Shown: positions 35,431 to 43,546 of the stretch, one piece after another
Numbering within the stretch: the stretch's first letter is position 1
Layout: every line of letters begins with the position of its first letter
NCBI GenBank assembly: GCA_020630735.1
Contig: JAHDIP010000002.1
Location: forward strand, 29,379 to 78,792
DNA: 49,414 nucleotides
DNA from: Saprospiraceae bacterium
Lineage (GTDB): Bacteria; Bacteroidota; Bacteroidia; Chitinophagales; Saprospiraceae
Direction: 5' to 3'
Made by a program: the position numbers and the translations under genes
The notes under the pieces: model-generated
Databases searched by the model: none
What the model was told of the DNA's origin: nothing
What the model saw: the letters and a program-made list of their open reading frames with translations, nothing else

Positions 35431-37182
35431 CTAACGCTTCACACTAACCGTCATTTTCTCATCATAATCACCTTTGATGACAGGCGATTGTCTATTGCCA
35501 GTATAACTCCGAACATTATCAAAAATGTATTCATAGAGTTCCTGAATGCTGACTATCTCATCAGTATTTTTGTCTGCTTCACCTTTCAATCCTTTGATTA
35601 AAAAATGACTAAATACGCCTTGGCGAAGACCACTAGATTCGAGTGATGTTTCTTCTGATTTTGAAGACATAATAAGAGCAGTTCCTGCTTCAGCTTGTGC
35701 CAAGGTAGAGTAGTATTTTGATAAGGCATTTTCGACAGTACCACTTCGCATTGCTAGTAAGCTACCAGAGTGACAAGCATCAGCAATACACAACTTGTAT
35801 TTGGCAGGACTCTTGGCAAAGATTTCGTTTACTTCATCATGCAATAATTTGTTATTGAATCCATCAAAGTCGATTGGTAAAAAAGAACCTTTTAAACCAT
35901 GACCAGAAAAATAAAGCATAATTAAGTCATTTGATCTTGCTTTGGAGAAAACGCTCGCCATAGTTTTTTTGATATTTTCCTTCGTAGCATCTTCATCGAT
36001 CAAAATACTAATTTGATCATCACTCAATGCACCACCTTCAGGACTTTTCAGAAAAGCATACATACGGTAAGCATCGTCATCTGTATACTTGAGTACAGGC
36101 ATATGATTGTATGAAGAAACACCAATAACGACAGCCCAAACTTTTAAATCAGGAGCTTCGCTTGAGGTGATAATTTCTTCAACTGTTTCTTTTACAACTT
36201 CTTCAATTTTAGAGTCTTCTTCTACGATGATTTCCTCAACTTTTTCATCAGCGACCTCTTCGTCTTTTATGTCCATTTCAAAAGAAGCCATTTCGGATTC
36301 TGTACCATTTTTATAAATACCATTTTCCCAAAGACCACTTACTTCGCTACCATCTTCAAAAAATAAAGTGCCACGACCATTGAAGCTTCCATTTTCCCAT
36401 TCGCCTTCATAGCGTTCATTATTATCGTAGTAACAAATTCCTTTACCGTGGGCTAATTCATTTTTGAATGAACCAACATATTTTGCGCTGCCACCTTTGT
36501 AAATATAAGTGCCTTTTCCATTAGTACAATCTCCTTTGATGCAGCCTTCACGACCCAATTTAGCAGTACTATTACCTATATATTCTCCTTCAATCCACTC
36601 GCCAGTCGTTTTTTTGCCATCAGGATGGTAAATTGTTCCTTTTCCGTGCGAAAAATTATTTTTGAAAGTCCCAATATATTTATCACCATTGGTGTAATAC
36701 CACGTTCCCCATCCATCAATATTGCCCTCTTTAAATTGTCCTTCATATTTACTACCATCAGGATAAGCGAAAATGCCTTCGCCATCAGAACAATCACCAG
36801 AGATACAACCCGATTGAATATCAGTGCCATCATCATTAGCTTCACCTTTAGCCGTAATAATATCTTCAATTAGATCACCAGATTCATCCACTCGTTCCCC
36901 TTTTTCCCAAAGTCCAGTCCAGCTAGAGCCATCTGCAAAGGTTTTGGTACCATTGCCTTGCGGAAAACGAAAATTCCATTCGCCCTGATATTTACTGCCA
37001 TCAGTATAGTAACAAGTGCCAATACCGTGTATTTCGCCATCTTTAAATTCACCGATATACTTAGCACCACTAGGGTACATGTAGATACCTTTGCCATTTT
37101 TGCAATCACCAGATATACATTGAGCAGATATCGTATTGTTTATGAAGAAAGCCAAGAAAAGAAAACAGATTGTATTTTTCAT
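35431..37182 (-). CDS. Secreted MORN-repeat protein with C-terminal caspase-like peptidase domain (copy 1)
   Basis: 583 residues. A signal peptide (ICFLFLAFFINNTISA) is followed by three modules. Each opens with a Cys pair (CISGDCKNGKG, CISGDCSDGEG, CIKGDCTNGKG), then two full MORN repeats (for example YIGEFKDGEIHGIG, YEGEWENGSFNGRG) and a half repeat (TGLWEKG, TGEWIEG, SGLWENG). An acidic Glu/Val-rich linker (~292-345) leads to a C14 caspase-like domain with the dyad His428 (YFSGHG) and Cys470 (ADACHSG). Such peptidases usually cleave after basic residues; MORN repeats often mediate lipid or protein binding. The protein is predicted periplasmic or surface-exposed, with no T9SS tail. A similar gene lies immediately upstream on the same strand, so this is a tandem duplicate. 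Targets unknown. Confidence 0.92.
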   Translation of the reverse strand: MKNTICFLFLAFFINNTISAQCISGDCKNGKGIYMYPSGAKYIGEFKDGEIHGIGTCYYTDGSKYQGEWNFRFPQGNGTKTFADGSSWTGLWEKGERVDESGDLIEDIITAKGEANDDGTDIQSGCISGDCSDGEGIFAYPDGSKYEGQFKEGNIDGWGTWYYTNGDKYIGTFKNNFSHGKGTIYHPDGKKTTGEWIEGEYIGNSTAKLGREGCIKGDCTNGKGTYIYKGGSAKYVGSFKNELAHGKGICYYDNNERYEGEWENGSFNGRGTLFFEDGSEVSGLWENGIYKNGTESEMASFEMDIKDEEVADEKVEEIIVEEDSKIEEVVKETVEEIITSSEAPDLKVWAVVIGVSSYNHMPVLKYTDDDAYRMYAFLKSPEGGALSDDQISILIDEDATKENIKKTMASVFSKARSNDLIMLYFSGHGLKGSFLPIDFDGFNNKLLHDEVNEIFAKSPAKYKLCIADACHSGSLLAMRSGTVENALSKYYSTLAQAEAGTALIMSSKSEETSLESSGLRQGVFSHFLIKGLKGEADKNTDEIVSIQELYEYIFDNVRSYTGNRQSPVIKGDYDEKMTVSVKR

Positions 37183-37213
37183 TTTTGCAGTTTTGTTTTG
37201 ACTGAGTAACGAG

Positions 37214-37221
37214 CAAATTTA
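37214..37221 (-). promoter_or_regulatory. Bacteroidota-type -7 promoter box for MORN-caspase copy 1
   Basis: On the minus strand this reads TAAATTTG, an exact TAnnTTTG match, about 32 bases before the ATG at 37182. Copy 1 therefore likely has its own promoter after the terminator of copy 2. Confidence 0.5.
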
Positions 37222-37304
37222 TTGATTATTTGCTTACGAATACTAAAACTTATAATAAAGCAAAAAAATTGCCAATAATTAAAAAAAAAGCTAATATACA
37301 GAAA

Positions 37305-37343
37305 ACAAAAAGCCAGTCAATTATAAATCGACTGGCTTTTTGT
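37305..37343 (-). terminator. Terminator of MORN-caspase copy 2
   Basis: A 14-bp perfect stem (ACAAAAAGCCAGTC at 37305-37318, complement at 37330-37343) with an 11-nt loop begins 24 bases after the minus-strand stop and supplies a T-run in that direction. Confidence 0.85.
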
Positions 37344-37367
37344 ATGTAAGGGGCAAGATGTTGGAGT

Positions 37368-39047
37368 CTACCGAATTACACTGACAGGCATTTTTGTGCT
37401 ATAGTCTCCTGTAATCGTAGGAGATTGTGCATAGCCTGTATAGGTTCTCACATTTTTATATACAAAATCGTATAATTCTTTTATCGTTACGATTTTGTTT
37501 AGATTTTTATCTGCCTCACCTTTCAATCCTCTAATCAAGTAGTGACTAAAAACACCTTGACGTAAGCCCATATCTTCCAGTGAATATTCATCGCCTTTAG
37601 AAGATAAAAAGAGTGCTGTTCCTCCTGCAGCTTCATCAAAAGCCTTGTAGTATTTGTCGATAGTTTGTTCTACTGGAGCGCCCCTCATAGCCATAAGTGT
37701 TCCAGAGTGGCAGGCGTCTGCCAGGCAAAGCTTATGTTTAGCTTTACTTTCTTCCAATACTGCTTTAATATCCTCATGCCTAAGTTTATTATTAAACCCA
37801 TCATAATCAATAGGAAGAAAGGAACCTGGCAGGCCATGCCCTGAAAAATAAAGAACGACAACATCATTTTCGTCTGCCTTTAAGAAGGTATTTCGCATTG
37901 TTCTTAGAATATTATTTCGAGTAGCATCTTCGTCGATCAGCACACTTATTTGCTTATCGGGAAGCGCACCACCTTCAGGACTTTTATAAAACGCATATAC
38001 TTGGTAGGCGTCATCATCGGTGTACTTCAGTACGGGCATATGAGAGTAACGTGCGACACCGACGATAACAGCCCAAATTTTTACATCTTTATCCTTATCG
38101 ACAATAACTTCATCATCATTCTGATAGTCATCATCAGCTTCTAATACTTTTATTGGTTTGCCATATACCCACTCGGCGCCAAGTACTCTACCATTACTAT
38201 AGTACATGATTCCTTCACCATGAGGAGCATGTTTTTTCCAGTTACCAACATATTTGTCTCCATTGGCATAAAAACAAGTACCCTGACCTTGGGGCATACC
38301 ATTATTAAATTCACCAACGTATTTGGTGCCATCTGAGTAGTTGAAGAAACCATTACCATCGACACAGTAATTATTATTGCAATCACGCATATTTTTTTCA
38401 GAAACTTCAGAATCTGTATTTACAAGGACTTCATCATTCGTATTTTCTTTCTTGTAGTCCTTACCATCTTTGCCGATATATTTGCCACTAAGCCAAAGCC
38501 CAGCTACTACAGTACCATTACTTTTATGGAATGTACCTTCGCCATCTTTATAGTTTTTTTTCCAGCTTCCAACATATCTAGAGCCGTCTTTATAAAACAT
38601 AGTACCTTGTCCGTGTAGTTTTCCTTTTTTGAATGTACCCTCATAACGATTTCCATCTTCATAGTAATATTTACCTTCTCCGTTTTGTATATCATCTGTC
38701 CAATTACCAACGTATTTATCACCGTTATTAAAAGTCATAGTACCTTTTCCATTGAACTGACTTTTTTTGAAATGACCTTTGTATACTTCGCCATTCGCAA
38801 AGATTAGTTTTCCTTTGCCTTCTCGATATTGGTTTACCCAATTGCCAATGTATTTATTGCCATTAGAAAAGTAAAGAATGCCATCTCCATGGATTTTGCC
38901 TTTTCGGAAAGTGCCTTGATATTTTGCACCGCTATCATATACAAAAGTGCCTTGCCCATTATAGCAATCTCCTTTAATACATTGTGCGAAGCTTATTTGG
39001 AAGCTGAATAGTGTAAGTACCACCATTATACTCAATAGACGTTTCAT
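37368..39047 (-). CDS. Secreted MORN-repeat protein with C-terminal caspase-like peptidase domain (copy 2)
   Basis: I chose the ATG at 39047 (559 residues) because it starts a clear signal peptide (RLLSIMVVLTLFSFQISFA); the longer open frame to 39212 adds an unlikely N terminus. The first module opens with CIKGDCYNGQG and has six MORN repeats plus a half repeat (VAGLWLSG). The second opens with a diverged Cys pair, CNNNYCVDGNG, followed by two MORN repeats and a half repeat. After a short acidic linker comes the caspase-like domain with His404 (YFSGHG) and Cys446 (ADACHSG), the same 42-residue spacing as copy 1. The caspase parts of the two copies are strongly alike, while the MORN arrays differ in number. 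It is probably periplasmic or surface-exposed and has its own terminator. Confidence 0.92.
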   Translation of the reverse strand: MKRLLSIMVVLTLFSFQISFAQCIKGDCYNGQGTFVYDSGAKYQGTFRKGKIHGDGILYFSNGNKYIGNWVNQYREGKGKLIFANGEVYKGHFKKSQFNGKGTMTFNNGDKYVGNWTDDIQNGEGKYYYEDGNRYEGTFKKGKLHGQGTMFYKDGSRYVGSWKKNYKDGEGTFHKSNGTVVAGLWLSGKYIGKDGKDYKKENTNDEVLVNTDSEVSEKNMRDCNNNYCVDGNGFFNYSDGTKYVGEFNNGMPQGQGTCFYANGDKYVGNWKKHAPHGEGIMYYSNGRVLGAEWVYGKPIKVLEADDDYQNDDEVIVDKDKDVKIWAVIVGVARYSHMPVLKYTDDDAYQVYAFYKSPEGGALPDKQISVLIDEDATRNNILRTMRNTFLKADENDVVVLYFSGHGLPGSFLPIDYDGFNNKLRHEDIKAVLEESKAKHKLCLADACHSGTLMAMRGAPVEQTIDKYYKAFDEAAGGTALFLSSKGDEYSLEDMGLRQGVFSHYLIRGLKGEADKNLNKIVTIKELYDFVYKNVRTYTGYAQSPTITGDYSTKMPVSVIR

Positions 39048-39147
39048 CTCTGTAGGTTTTAATTGGTTGTCTGTCTGGACAGAATGAGTAAAATGTAGTG
39101 GTTGTAGGTTGTATAAGCGTATTATTTTTGGAACGGACTTTATGAAA

Positions 39148-39171
39148 TATACTGTAACCGAATATCGGTAA
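39148..39171 (-). repeat. Possible solo end of the 105-bp repeat family
   Basis: On the minus strand this site reads like one terminal hairpin of the 105-bp repeat: ACCGATATTCGGT followed by TACAGTATA, close to the repeat's right end (..CGGTTTCAGTATA). The stem ACCGA-TAT-TCGGT is perfect. It lies about 100 bases upstream of MORN-caspase copy 2. Confidence 0.4.
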
Positions 39172-39261
39172 GTAAGATTTATGAAACGTACCTTATAAAC
39201 AGTTAAAAACAAAGAATATTGTTTCTATTTGATTTTTTTAAAATATTTTTAAGATAAAAGT

Positions 39262-39269
39262 TAAATTTG
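39262..39269 (+). promoter_or_regulatory. Bacteroidota-type -7 promoter box (TAAATTTG)
   Basis: An exact TAnnTTTG match 19 bases before the ATG at 39289. It is suited to drive the DUF4920/cyclase operon with a very short leader. Confidence 0.5.
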
Positions 39270-39288
39270 TATCAAAACAAAATTGATT

Positions 39289-39783
39289 ATGATGAACCGA
39301 ATTTCTTTATTTATAATACTTTGCGTCTTTGCGATAGCTTGCAATAATGCTCCAGAACCAACAGTTGATACGGCGACTGGTGATCTTTACTTTGGTGAAA
39401 AAATCACAAAAGACGGCGCAATTGGAGTAAATGAATTATTAACAAAAATGGCTGCAACCGACTCCATAGATACTAAACTGACAGGTACCATAGAATCTGT
39501 TTGCCAGAAAAAAGGCTGTTGGATGAATATACAAGCAGAAAATGCGATGGAAGGAGAATCTGTTTTTGTCCGATTCAAAGATTATGGTTTCTTTATGCCT
39601 CTTGATTCCAAAGGTAGAAAAGTGATTATGAATGGTTATGCCTTCAAAAATATTACTCCTGTCGACGAATTAAGACATTATGCCGAAGATGAAGGAAAAT
39701 CGAAAGAAGAAATAAATGCTATTACAGAACCACAAGAAGAATACCGTTACATGGCTTCTGGAGTCATCATTCTAAATGAATAG
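39289..39783 (+). CDS. DUF4920 family lipoprotein
   Basis: 164 residues from the ATG at 39289 (MMNRISLF); an in-frame TTG at 39283 is less likely. A lipoprotein signal ends in the lipobox FAIAC, so the mature protein should carry a lipidated Cys and sit in the outer or inner membrane. The body matches DUF4920: an OB-like beta domain with TGTIESVCQKKGCWMNI (conserved CxxxGCW), VFVRFKDYGFFMPLD and a C-terminal YRYMASGVIILNE. The conserved cysteines suggest metal or thiol chemistry, but the family's role is not established. The adenylate cyclase gene starts 18 bases after this stop, so the pair is co-transcribed. Confidence 0.9.
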   Translation: MMNRISLFIILCVFAIACNNAPEPTVDTATGDLYFGEKITKDGAIGVNELLTKMAATDSIDTKLTGTIESVCQKKGCWMNIQAENAMEGESVFVRFKDYGFFMPLDSKGRKVIMNGYAFKNITPVDELRHYAEDEGKSKEEINAITEPQEEYRYMASGVIILNE

Positions 39784-39801
39784 GAACTTATCTTATTATC
39801 A

Positions 39802-41946
39802 TTGAAAAAGCTTGCATCGTTTAAAAAAGGACAACGTTTTTGTATACTAGCACTCTTGCTTTGTACAACTGTTTCGCTATCGGCACAGCTCGATAGCCTT
39901 CTTCTTGAGTTGAAAAAATCTAAAGCAGACACGAACAAAGTAAAACTATTAAACGATATTGCTTGGGAGCAAATGTTTGAAACGCCAGACCTTGCTAGAG
40001 AAAAACTACAAGCTTCCATTACGCTTTCTAAACGATTAGATTTTAAAAAAGGTGAAGCTCAGGCCTATAATAATTTTGGTGTAACCGAAACCATCCATTC
40101 CAATCATAAAGAAGCTTTAGTCTATCATGAAAAAGCCTTAGCTATTCGCCAAACTATTGGAGATAAAAAAGGTGTCGCCTCCTGTTATAACAATATCGGA
40201 AATGTTTACGAAGAACTAGATGATTACAAAGCATCTATCCAAAATCTAAAAGAATCATTACGGATTCGAGAAGAACTAAAAGATACCGCTAGAATTGGTC
40301 GAGTACTTTATAATATCGGAAGTCTTTATCAGTCGCAAGGCTTTTATGAAGAGGCATCTGATCATATTTTTCAATCACTCGTCATTACCGAAAAAGCAAA
40401 AGATACTGTAGCAGTTGCTAATGCTTACAACGAATTAGGTAACATTAGATATGAACTAGAACGTTGGGAAGAAGCAGTAAGTTATTATGAAAAAGCAAAA
40501 GTATTATTCGAACAAACTGATGATAAATGGGGCTTGGCATCTGTTTACACAAGCCTTGCGTTGGTGAAAGATGAAATCGGAAATACTTGTAAAGAAGGCG
40601 AATGTACGACTGCTCAGAAAATTGAATTATTTGAAGAGGCAAAAAGATTACAAAATATAGCATTGACCCTGCGAACAGAGTTGGAAGATGAAGAAGGTAT
40701 TAGTGCCTGTTATAACAATCTTGGTGAAATACATAAACATTTAGAACGCTTGGAAGAAGCACTCCAGTTTTTCGAAAAGTCTCTAGTAATAAGAAAAAAA
40801 CTAGAAGACAAAAAAGGAATAATGGAAGTCTATAATGGAATTGGAGATGTATATCGACGTCAAAATAAATCAAAAGAGGCATTAAACTATACGGAAAAGT
40901 ACATGACTATTGCTCAAGAGATAGATGATAAAAAATTTATCCAAAAAGCATACAAAGACTTTTCGAAAGTATATAAAGAATTAGGTAAAACAGAAAAGGC
41001 ATTAGACTATAGAATCAAGTATGATGAATTACGTTATGAGCGTTTAGACGAAAGTCGAGTAAAAGATTTGGAGAGTAAAGAAGCTTGGTATGGCGACATT
41101 AAAAAACAAAATGAAATAGAACGTCAAAAGGCAGATCTAATACTGCAAGATGAGAAACTTAAAAATGCTGCTTTACTTCGTAACTCTCTAATCGGTGGAG
41201 CATTGGGCTTATTGTTGCTGGCTTTTTTATTGTACAACCGATATCGTATCAAAAATGCTGCAAATAAAAAACTAGAAACTCAAAACAAAATAATAGAAGA
41301 AGAGCGTAAACGATCAGAAAAACTATTGCTTAATATTTTACCATCCGAAACGGCAGAAGAATTGAAGACTAACGGAAGCGCAAAAGCAAAATCTTACGAA
41401 TCAGTTACTGTATTGTTTACCGATTTTAAGTCTTTTACTCAAATTGCTGAACAATTAAGCCCAGAAGAATTAGTTGCAGAATTGGATGAATGTTTCCGTG
41501 CTTTTGACGATATTACAAGTCGATTTGGCATCGAAAAGATAAAAACCATAGGTGATGCTTATATGTGTGCAGGTGGATTACCGAGTAGAAATACTACACA
41601 TCCTGTCGATGTAGTAGAGGCAGCTTTAGAGATTCAACGCTTTATGCAGGAAAGAAAGGAGCGGTTTTTGAAATTAGGAAAACAAACCTTCGATACCCGT
41701 ATCGGAATTCATACAGGTCCAGTTGTAGCTGGAATCGTAGGAAATAGAAAATTTGCTTACGATATTTGGGGGGATACCGTAAATACTGCTGCTAGAATGG
41801 AAGCAAGTGGAGCAATCGAAAAGGTCAATATTTCTAGTACAACATATGAGTTGATTAAAGATCAATTTGAGTGTGCATATAGGGGGAAAATAGAAGCAAA
41901 AAATAAAGGAGCTATTGATATGTATTTTGTAGAAAGAAAGATTTGA
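39802..41946 (+). CDS. TPR-containing transmembrane class III adenylate cyclase
   Basis: 714 residues. The start must be the TTG at 39802: the stop of the previous gene is in frame 21 bases upstream and the first internal ATG would remove the signal peptide (RFCILALLLCTTVSLSAQ). Residues ~40-440 hold about nine TPRs predicted in the periplasm, with a small Cys pair insert (TCKEGEC). One transmembrane helix follows (~463-483), then a signalling coiled coil and LLLNILPSETAEEL linker, and a cytoplasmic cyclase domain (~530-714). Metal-binding Asp541 (FTDF) and Asp585 (TIGD), Asn661 and Arg665 are present. Lys581 and Asp654 (YDIWGD) match the adenylate- rather than guanylate-specific pair. The architecture suggests that an extracytoplasmic signal controls cAMP synthesis. 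The partner lipoprotein gene is upstream and an HD-domain gene is downstream. Confidence 0.93.
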   Translation: MKKLASFKKGQRFCILALLLCTTVSLSAQLDSLLLELKKSKADTNKVKLLNDIAWEQMFETPDLAREKLQASITLSKRLDFKKGEAQAYNNFGVTETIHSNHKEALVYHEKALAIRQTIGDKKGVASCYNNIGNVYEELDDYKASIQNLKESLRIREELKDTARIGRVLYNIGSLYQSQGFYEEASDHIFQSLVITEKAKDTVAVANAYNELGNIRYELERWEEAVSYYEKAKVLFEQTDDKWGLASVYTSLALVKDEIGNTCKEGECTTAQKIELFEEAKRLQNIALTLRTELEDEEGISACYNNLGEIHKHLERLEEALQFFEKSLVIRKKLEDKKGIMEVYNGIGDVYRRQNKSKEALNYTEKYMTIAQEIDDKKFIQKAYKDFSKVYKELGKTEKALDYRIKYDELRYERLDESRVKDLESKEAWYGDIKKQNEIERQKADLILQDEKLKNAALLRNSLIGGALGLLLLAFLLYNRYRIKNAANKKLETQNKIIEEERKRSEKLLLNILPSETAEELKTNGSAKAKSYESVTVLFTDFKSFTQIAEQLSPEELVAELDECFRAFDDITSRFGIEKIKTIGDAYMCAGGLPSRNTTHPVDVVEAALEIQRFMQERKERFLKLGKQTFDTRIGIHTGPVVAGIVGNRKFAYDIWGDTVNTAARMEASGAIEKVNISSTTYELIKDQFECAYRGKIEAKNKGAIDMYFVERKI

Positions 41947-42037
41947 AAGCTTCGCAATTGTGAAATAAGAACATTTTTTACGAAATTACGTTTTGGATTA
42001 GAGATTGATGTTAAATTGATCTCTTGAAAAATTACGA

Positions 42038-42634
42038 ATGGATTATATTTCCGCCAAGGCATTTATACTCGATAAGCTCGAGAAAGAGTTGTCAGATAAC
42101 CTGTTTTATCATGGCATTCACCATACACTTGATGTACTCAACATCACAGAGGAATTATGCCAATTAGAAAAAGTTTCCGCCTATAATACGATTTTGCTAA
42201 AGACAGCAGCCTTATATCATGACTCTGGTTTTGCCATGTCTTATAGTAATCACGAAGAACTAGGCTGCCAATTGGCGAGAGAAACTTTACCACAATATCA
42301 TTATACAACGGAAGAAATCGAAACGATTTGTGGAATGATAATGGCAACAAAAATTCCTCAAAGTCCTAAGACAGCTTTGGAAGAGATACTAAGTGATGCT
42401 GATTTGGATTACTTAGGTCGAAAAGATTTTTACACAATTGGAAATACGCTATTTGAAGAATTGAAAGCGTACAATGTTTTATCAGAAATCGAAAAATGGA
42501 ATACCATTCAAGTTTCTTTCCTCTCGGCACATAAATATTTTACAAAAACTAATAAAGAGCGTAGAGAATCGAAAAAACAAGCTTACTTGAAAGAATTAAA
42601 AGAAATAGTAGCAGGATATGAAAAAAAAGAGTAA
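42038..42634 (+). CDS. HD-domain metal-dependent phosphohydrolase
   Basis: 198 residues with the HD superfamily pattern: YHGIHHTLDV (H28/H29), the doublet H61-D62 in AALYHDSGF, H72 in SNHEELG, and the distal Asp in LSDADLDYLGR (D120/D122). Such proteins hydrolyse phosphomono- or phosphodiesters of nucleotides in the cytoplasm. It follows the adenylate cyclase gene by 91 bases on the same strand without an obvious terminator, so it may be co-transcribed and could act on a nucleotide signal, but that link is inference. No signal peptide; the Lys/Glu-rich C terminus is unremarkable. Confidence 0.88.
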   Translation: MDYISAKAFILDKLEKELSDNLFYHGIHHTLDVLNITEELCQLEKVSAYNTILLKTAALYHDSGFAMSYSNHEELGCQLARETLPQYHYTTEEIETICGMIMATKIPQSPKTALEEILSDADLDYLGRKDFYTIGNTLFEELKAYNVLSEIEKWNTIQVSFLSAHKYFTKTNKERRESKKQAYLKELKEIVAGYEKKE

Positions 42635-43018
42635 TGCCTGGCAGCGTATAGAAAATTAAGAACGTTTTACTTCCAGTAAAAAGATATAACCATTAAAAAA
42701 AGCAGCCCCGTAGAAACTCTCACTAGTTCTTAAGCAAAAATCAAAAAAATACTGATTACAAAAAAATTGCTGTGGGGCTGCCTTTTTAGAAAAATTCAAA
42801 TTTCACCTTCAATTTAATCATTATTGCTCATATTATCAATATCAATATGATATTGACGACGAGATAATGTGAATTTTCCTGTCTTTATAAAGAAAATAAT
42901 AATTTTATACTACTTACGCATAGCAAAAGCTTTACATGTATCTTTAAATCAAACGGTAGATAGATAGTTTTATTTTTATGAACTGTGCCTTTTAAACTAG
43001 TTTTCATATTTTCGCAGT
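42635..43018. other. Intergenic region between HD and CYTH genes
   Basis: 384 bases holding the structured element at 42695-42787; the rest is AT-rich. A near-consensus box (TATTTTCG, one mismatch to TAnnTTTG) lies close to the CYTH start at about 43008-43015. No other gene was seen. Confidence 0.4.
42695..42787 (+). ncRNA. Structured element after the HD gene: large-loop terminator or small RNA
   Basis: GCAGCCCC (42702-42709) pairs with GGGGCTGC (42774-42781), flanked by an A-run on the left and CTTTTT on the right. The ~64-base interior can form a nested AGCAA/TTGCT stem (42733-42737 with 42767-42771) holding ATCA/TGAT. This is too large for a plain terminator loop and could be the 3' end of a small structured RNA. 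The call is tentative. Confidence 0.4.
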
Positions 43019-43546
43019 ATGAAAGTGTTAAATATTGAAATAAAAGCTAAATGCGAGTATCCTGATAAGATAAAAGCATTTTTAGAAGCTAAAGCAGCAG
43101 ATTTTAAAGGAGTAGACCATCAAATTGATACATACTTTAAAGCAAAAAGTGGTCGATTAAAATTGCGAGAAGGCAATATTGAAACCAATCTTATTTATTA
43201 CGAACGTTCCAACGAAGCAGGACCAAAGCGGTCAGATGTAATACTTCATCGCCCTTCAGAATCTTCTTCTCTAAAAGAAATATTGGTAGCGACCTTAGGC
43301 GAACTCGTCGTTGTAGATAAAAAGCGAGCGATTTATTTTATTGATAATGTCAAATTTCATATTGATGATGTAAAAGGATTGGGGGCATTTGTAGAGATTG
43401 AAGCGATAGATAAAGATGGATCAATTGGAGAAGAAAAACTTAATGAGCAGTGTGCAACTTATCTAAAACAACTTGAAATCGAATCATCTGATTTGATAGA
43501 ATGTTCTTATAGTGATTTATTGATTGCAAAGGATTCCGTCCAATAA
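43019..43546 (+). CDS. CYTH domain protein (class IV adenylate cyclase/triphosphatase-like)
   Basis: 175 residues of the CYTH fold: the N-terminal strand NIEIKAK (N5, E7, K9, K11) in place of the usual ExExK, GRLKLREG, NLIYYER, the KKRAIYFIDNVKFHIDDV hairpin, and AFVEIEAI on the last strands. These tunnel-shaped proteins bind triphosphates with divalent metal ions and act as triphosphatases, thiamine-triphosphatases or class IV adenylate cyclases. The first Glu of the signature is Asn here, which could alter metal binding; variants of this kind occur in the family. The stop overlaps the ATG of the GHMP kinase gene by one base (TAATG), so the two are translationally coupled. The substrate is unknown. 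Confidence 0.88.
   Translation: MKVLNIEIKAKCEYPDKIKAFLEAKAADFKGVDHQIDTYFKAKSGRLKLREGNIETNLIYYERSNEAGPKRSDVILHRPSESSSLKEILVATLGELVVVDKKRAIYFIDNVKFHIDDVKGLGAFVEIEAIDKDGSIGEEKLNEQCATYLKQLEIESSDLIECSYSDLLIAKDSVQ

Noticed and set aside
36576-37109. Long open frames on both strands within the first MORN-caspase gene (for example 97 and 82 codons)
   Set aside because: They are by-products of the periodic MORN codons; the main frame has a signal peptide, ordered repeats and an intact caspase dyad.
35431-39047. MORN-caspase pair as a phage-defence (CRISPR-caspase or gasdermin) module
   Set aside because: Both proteins have signal peptides, and no gasdermin, effector nuclease, TPR-CHAT or CRISPR gene is adjacent.
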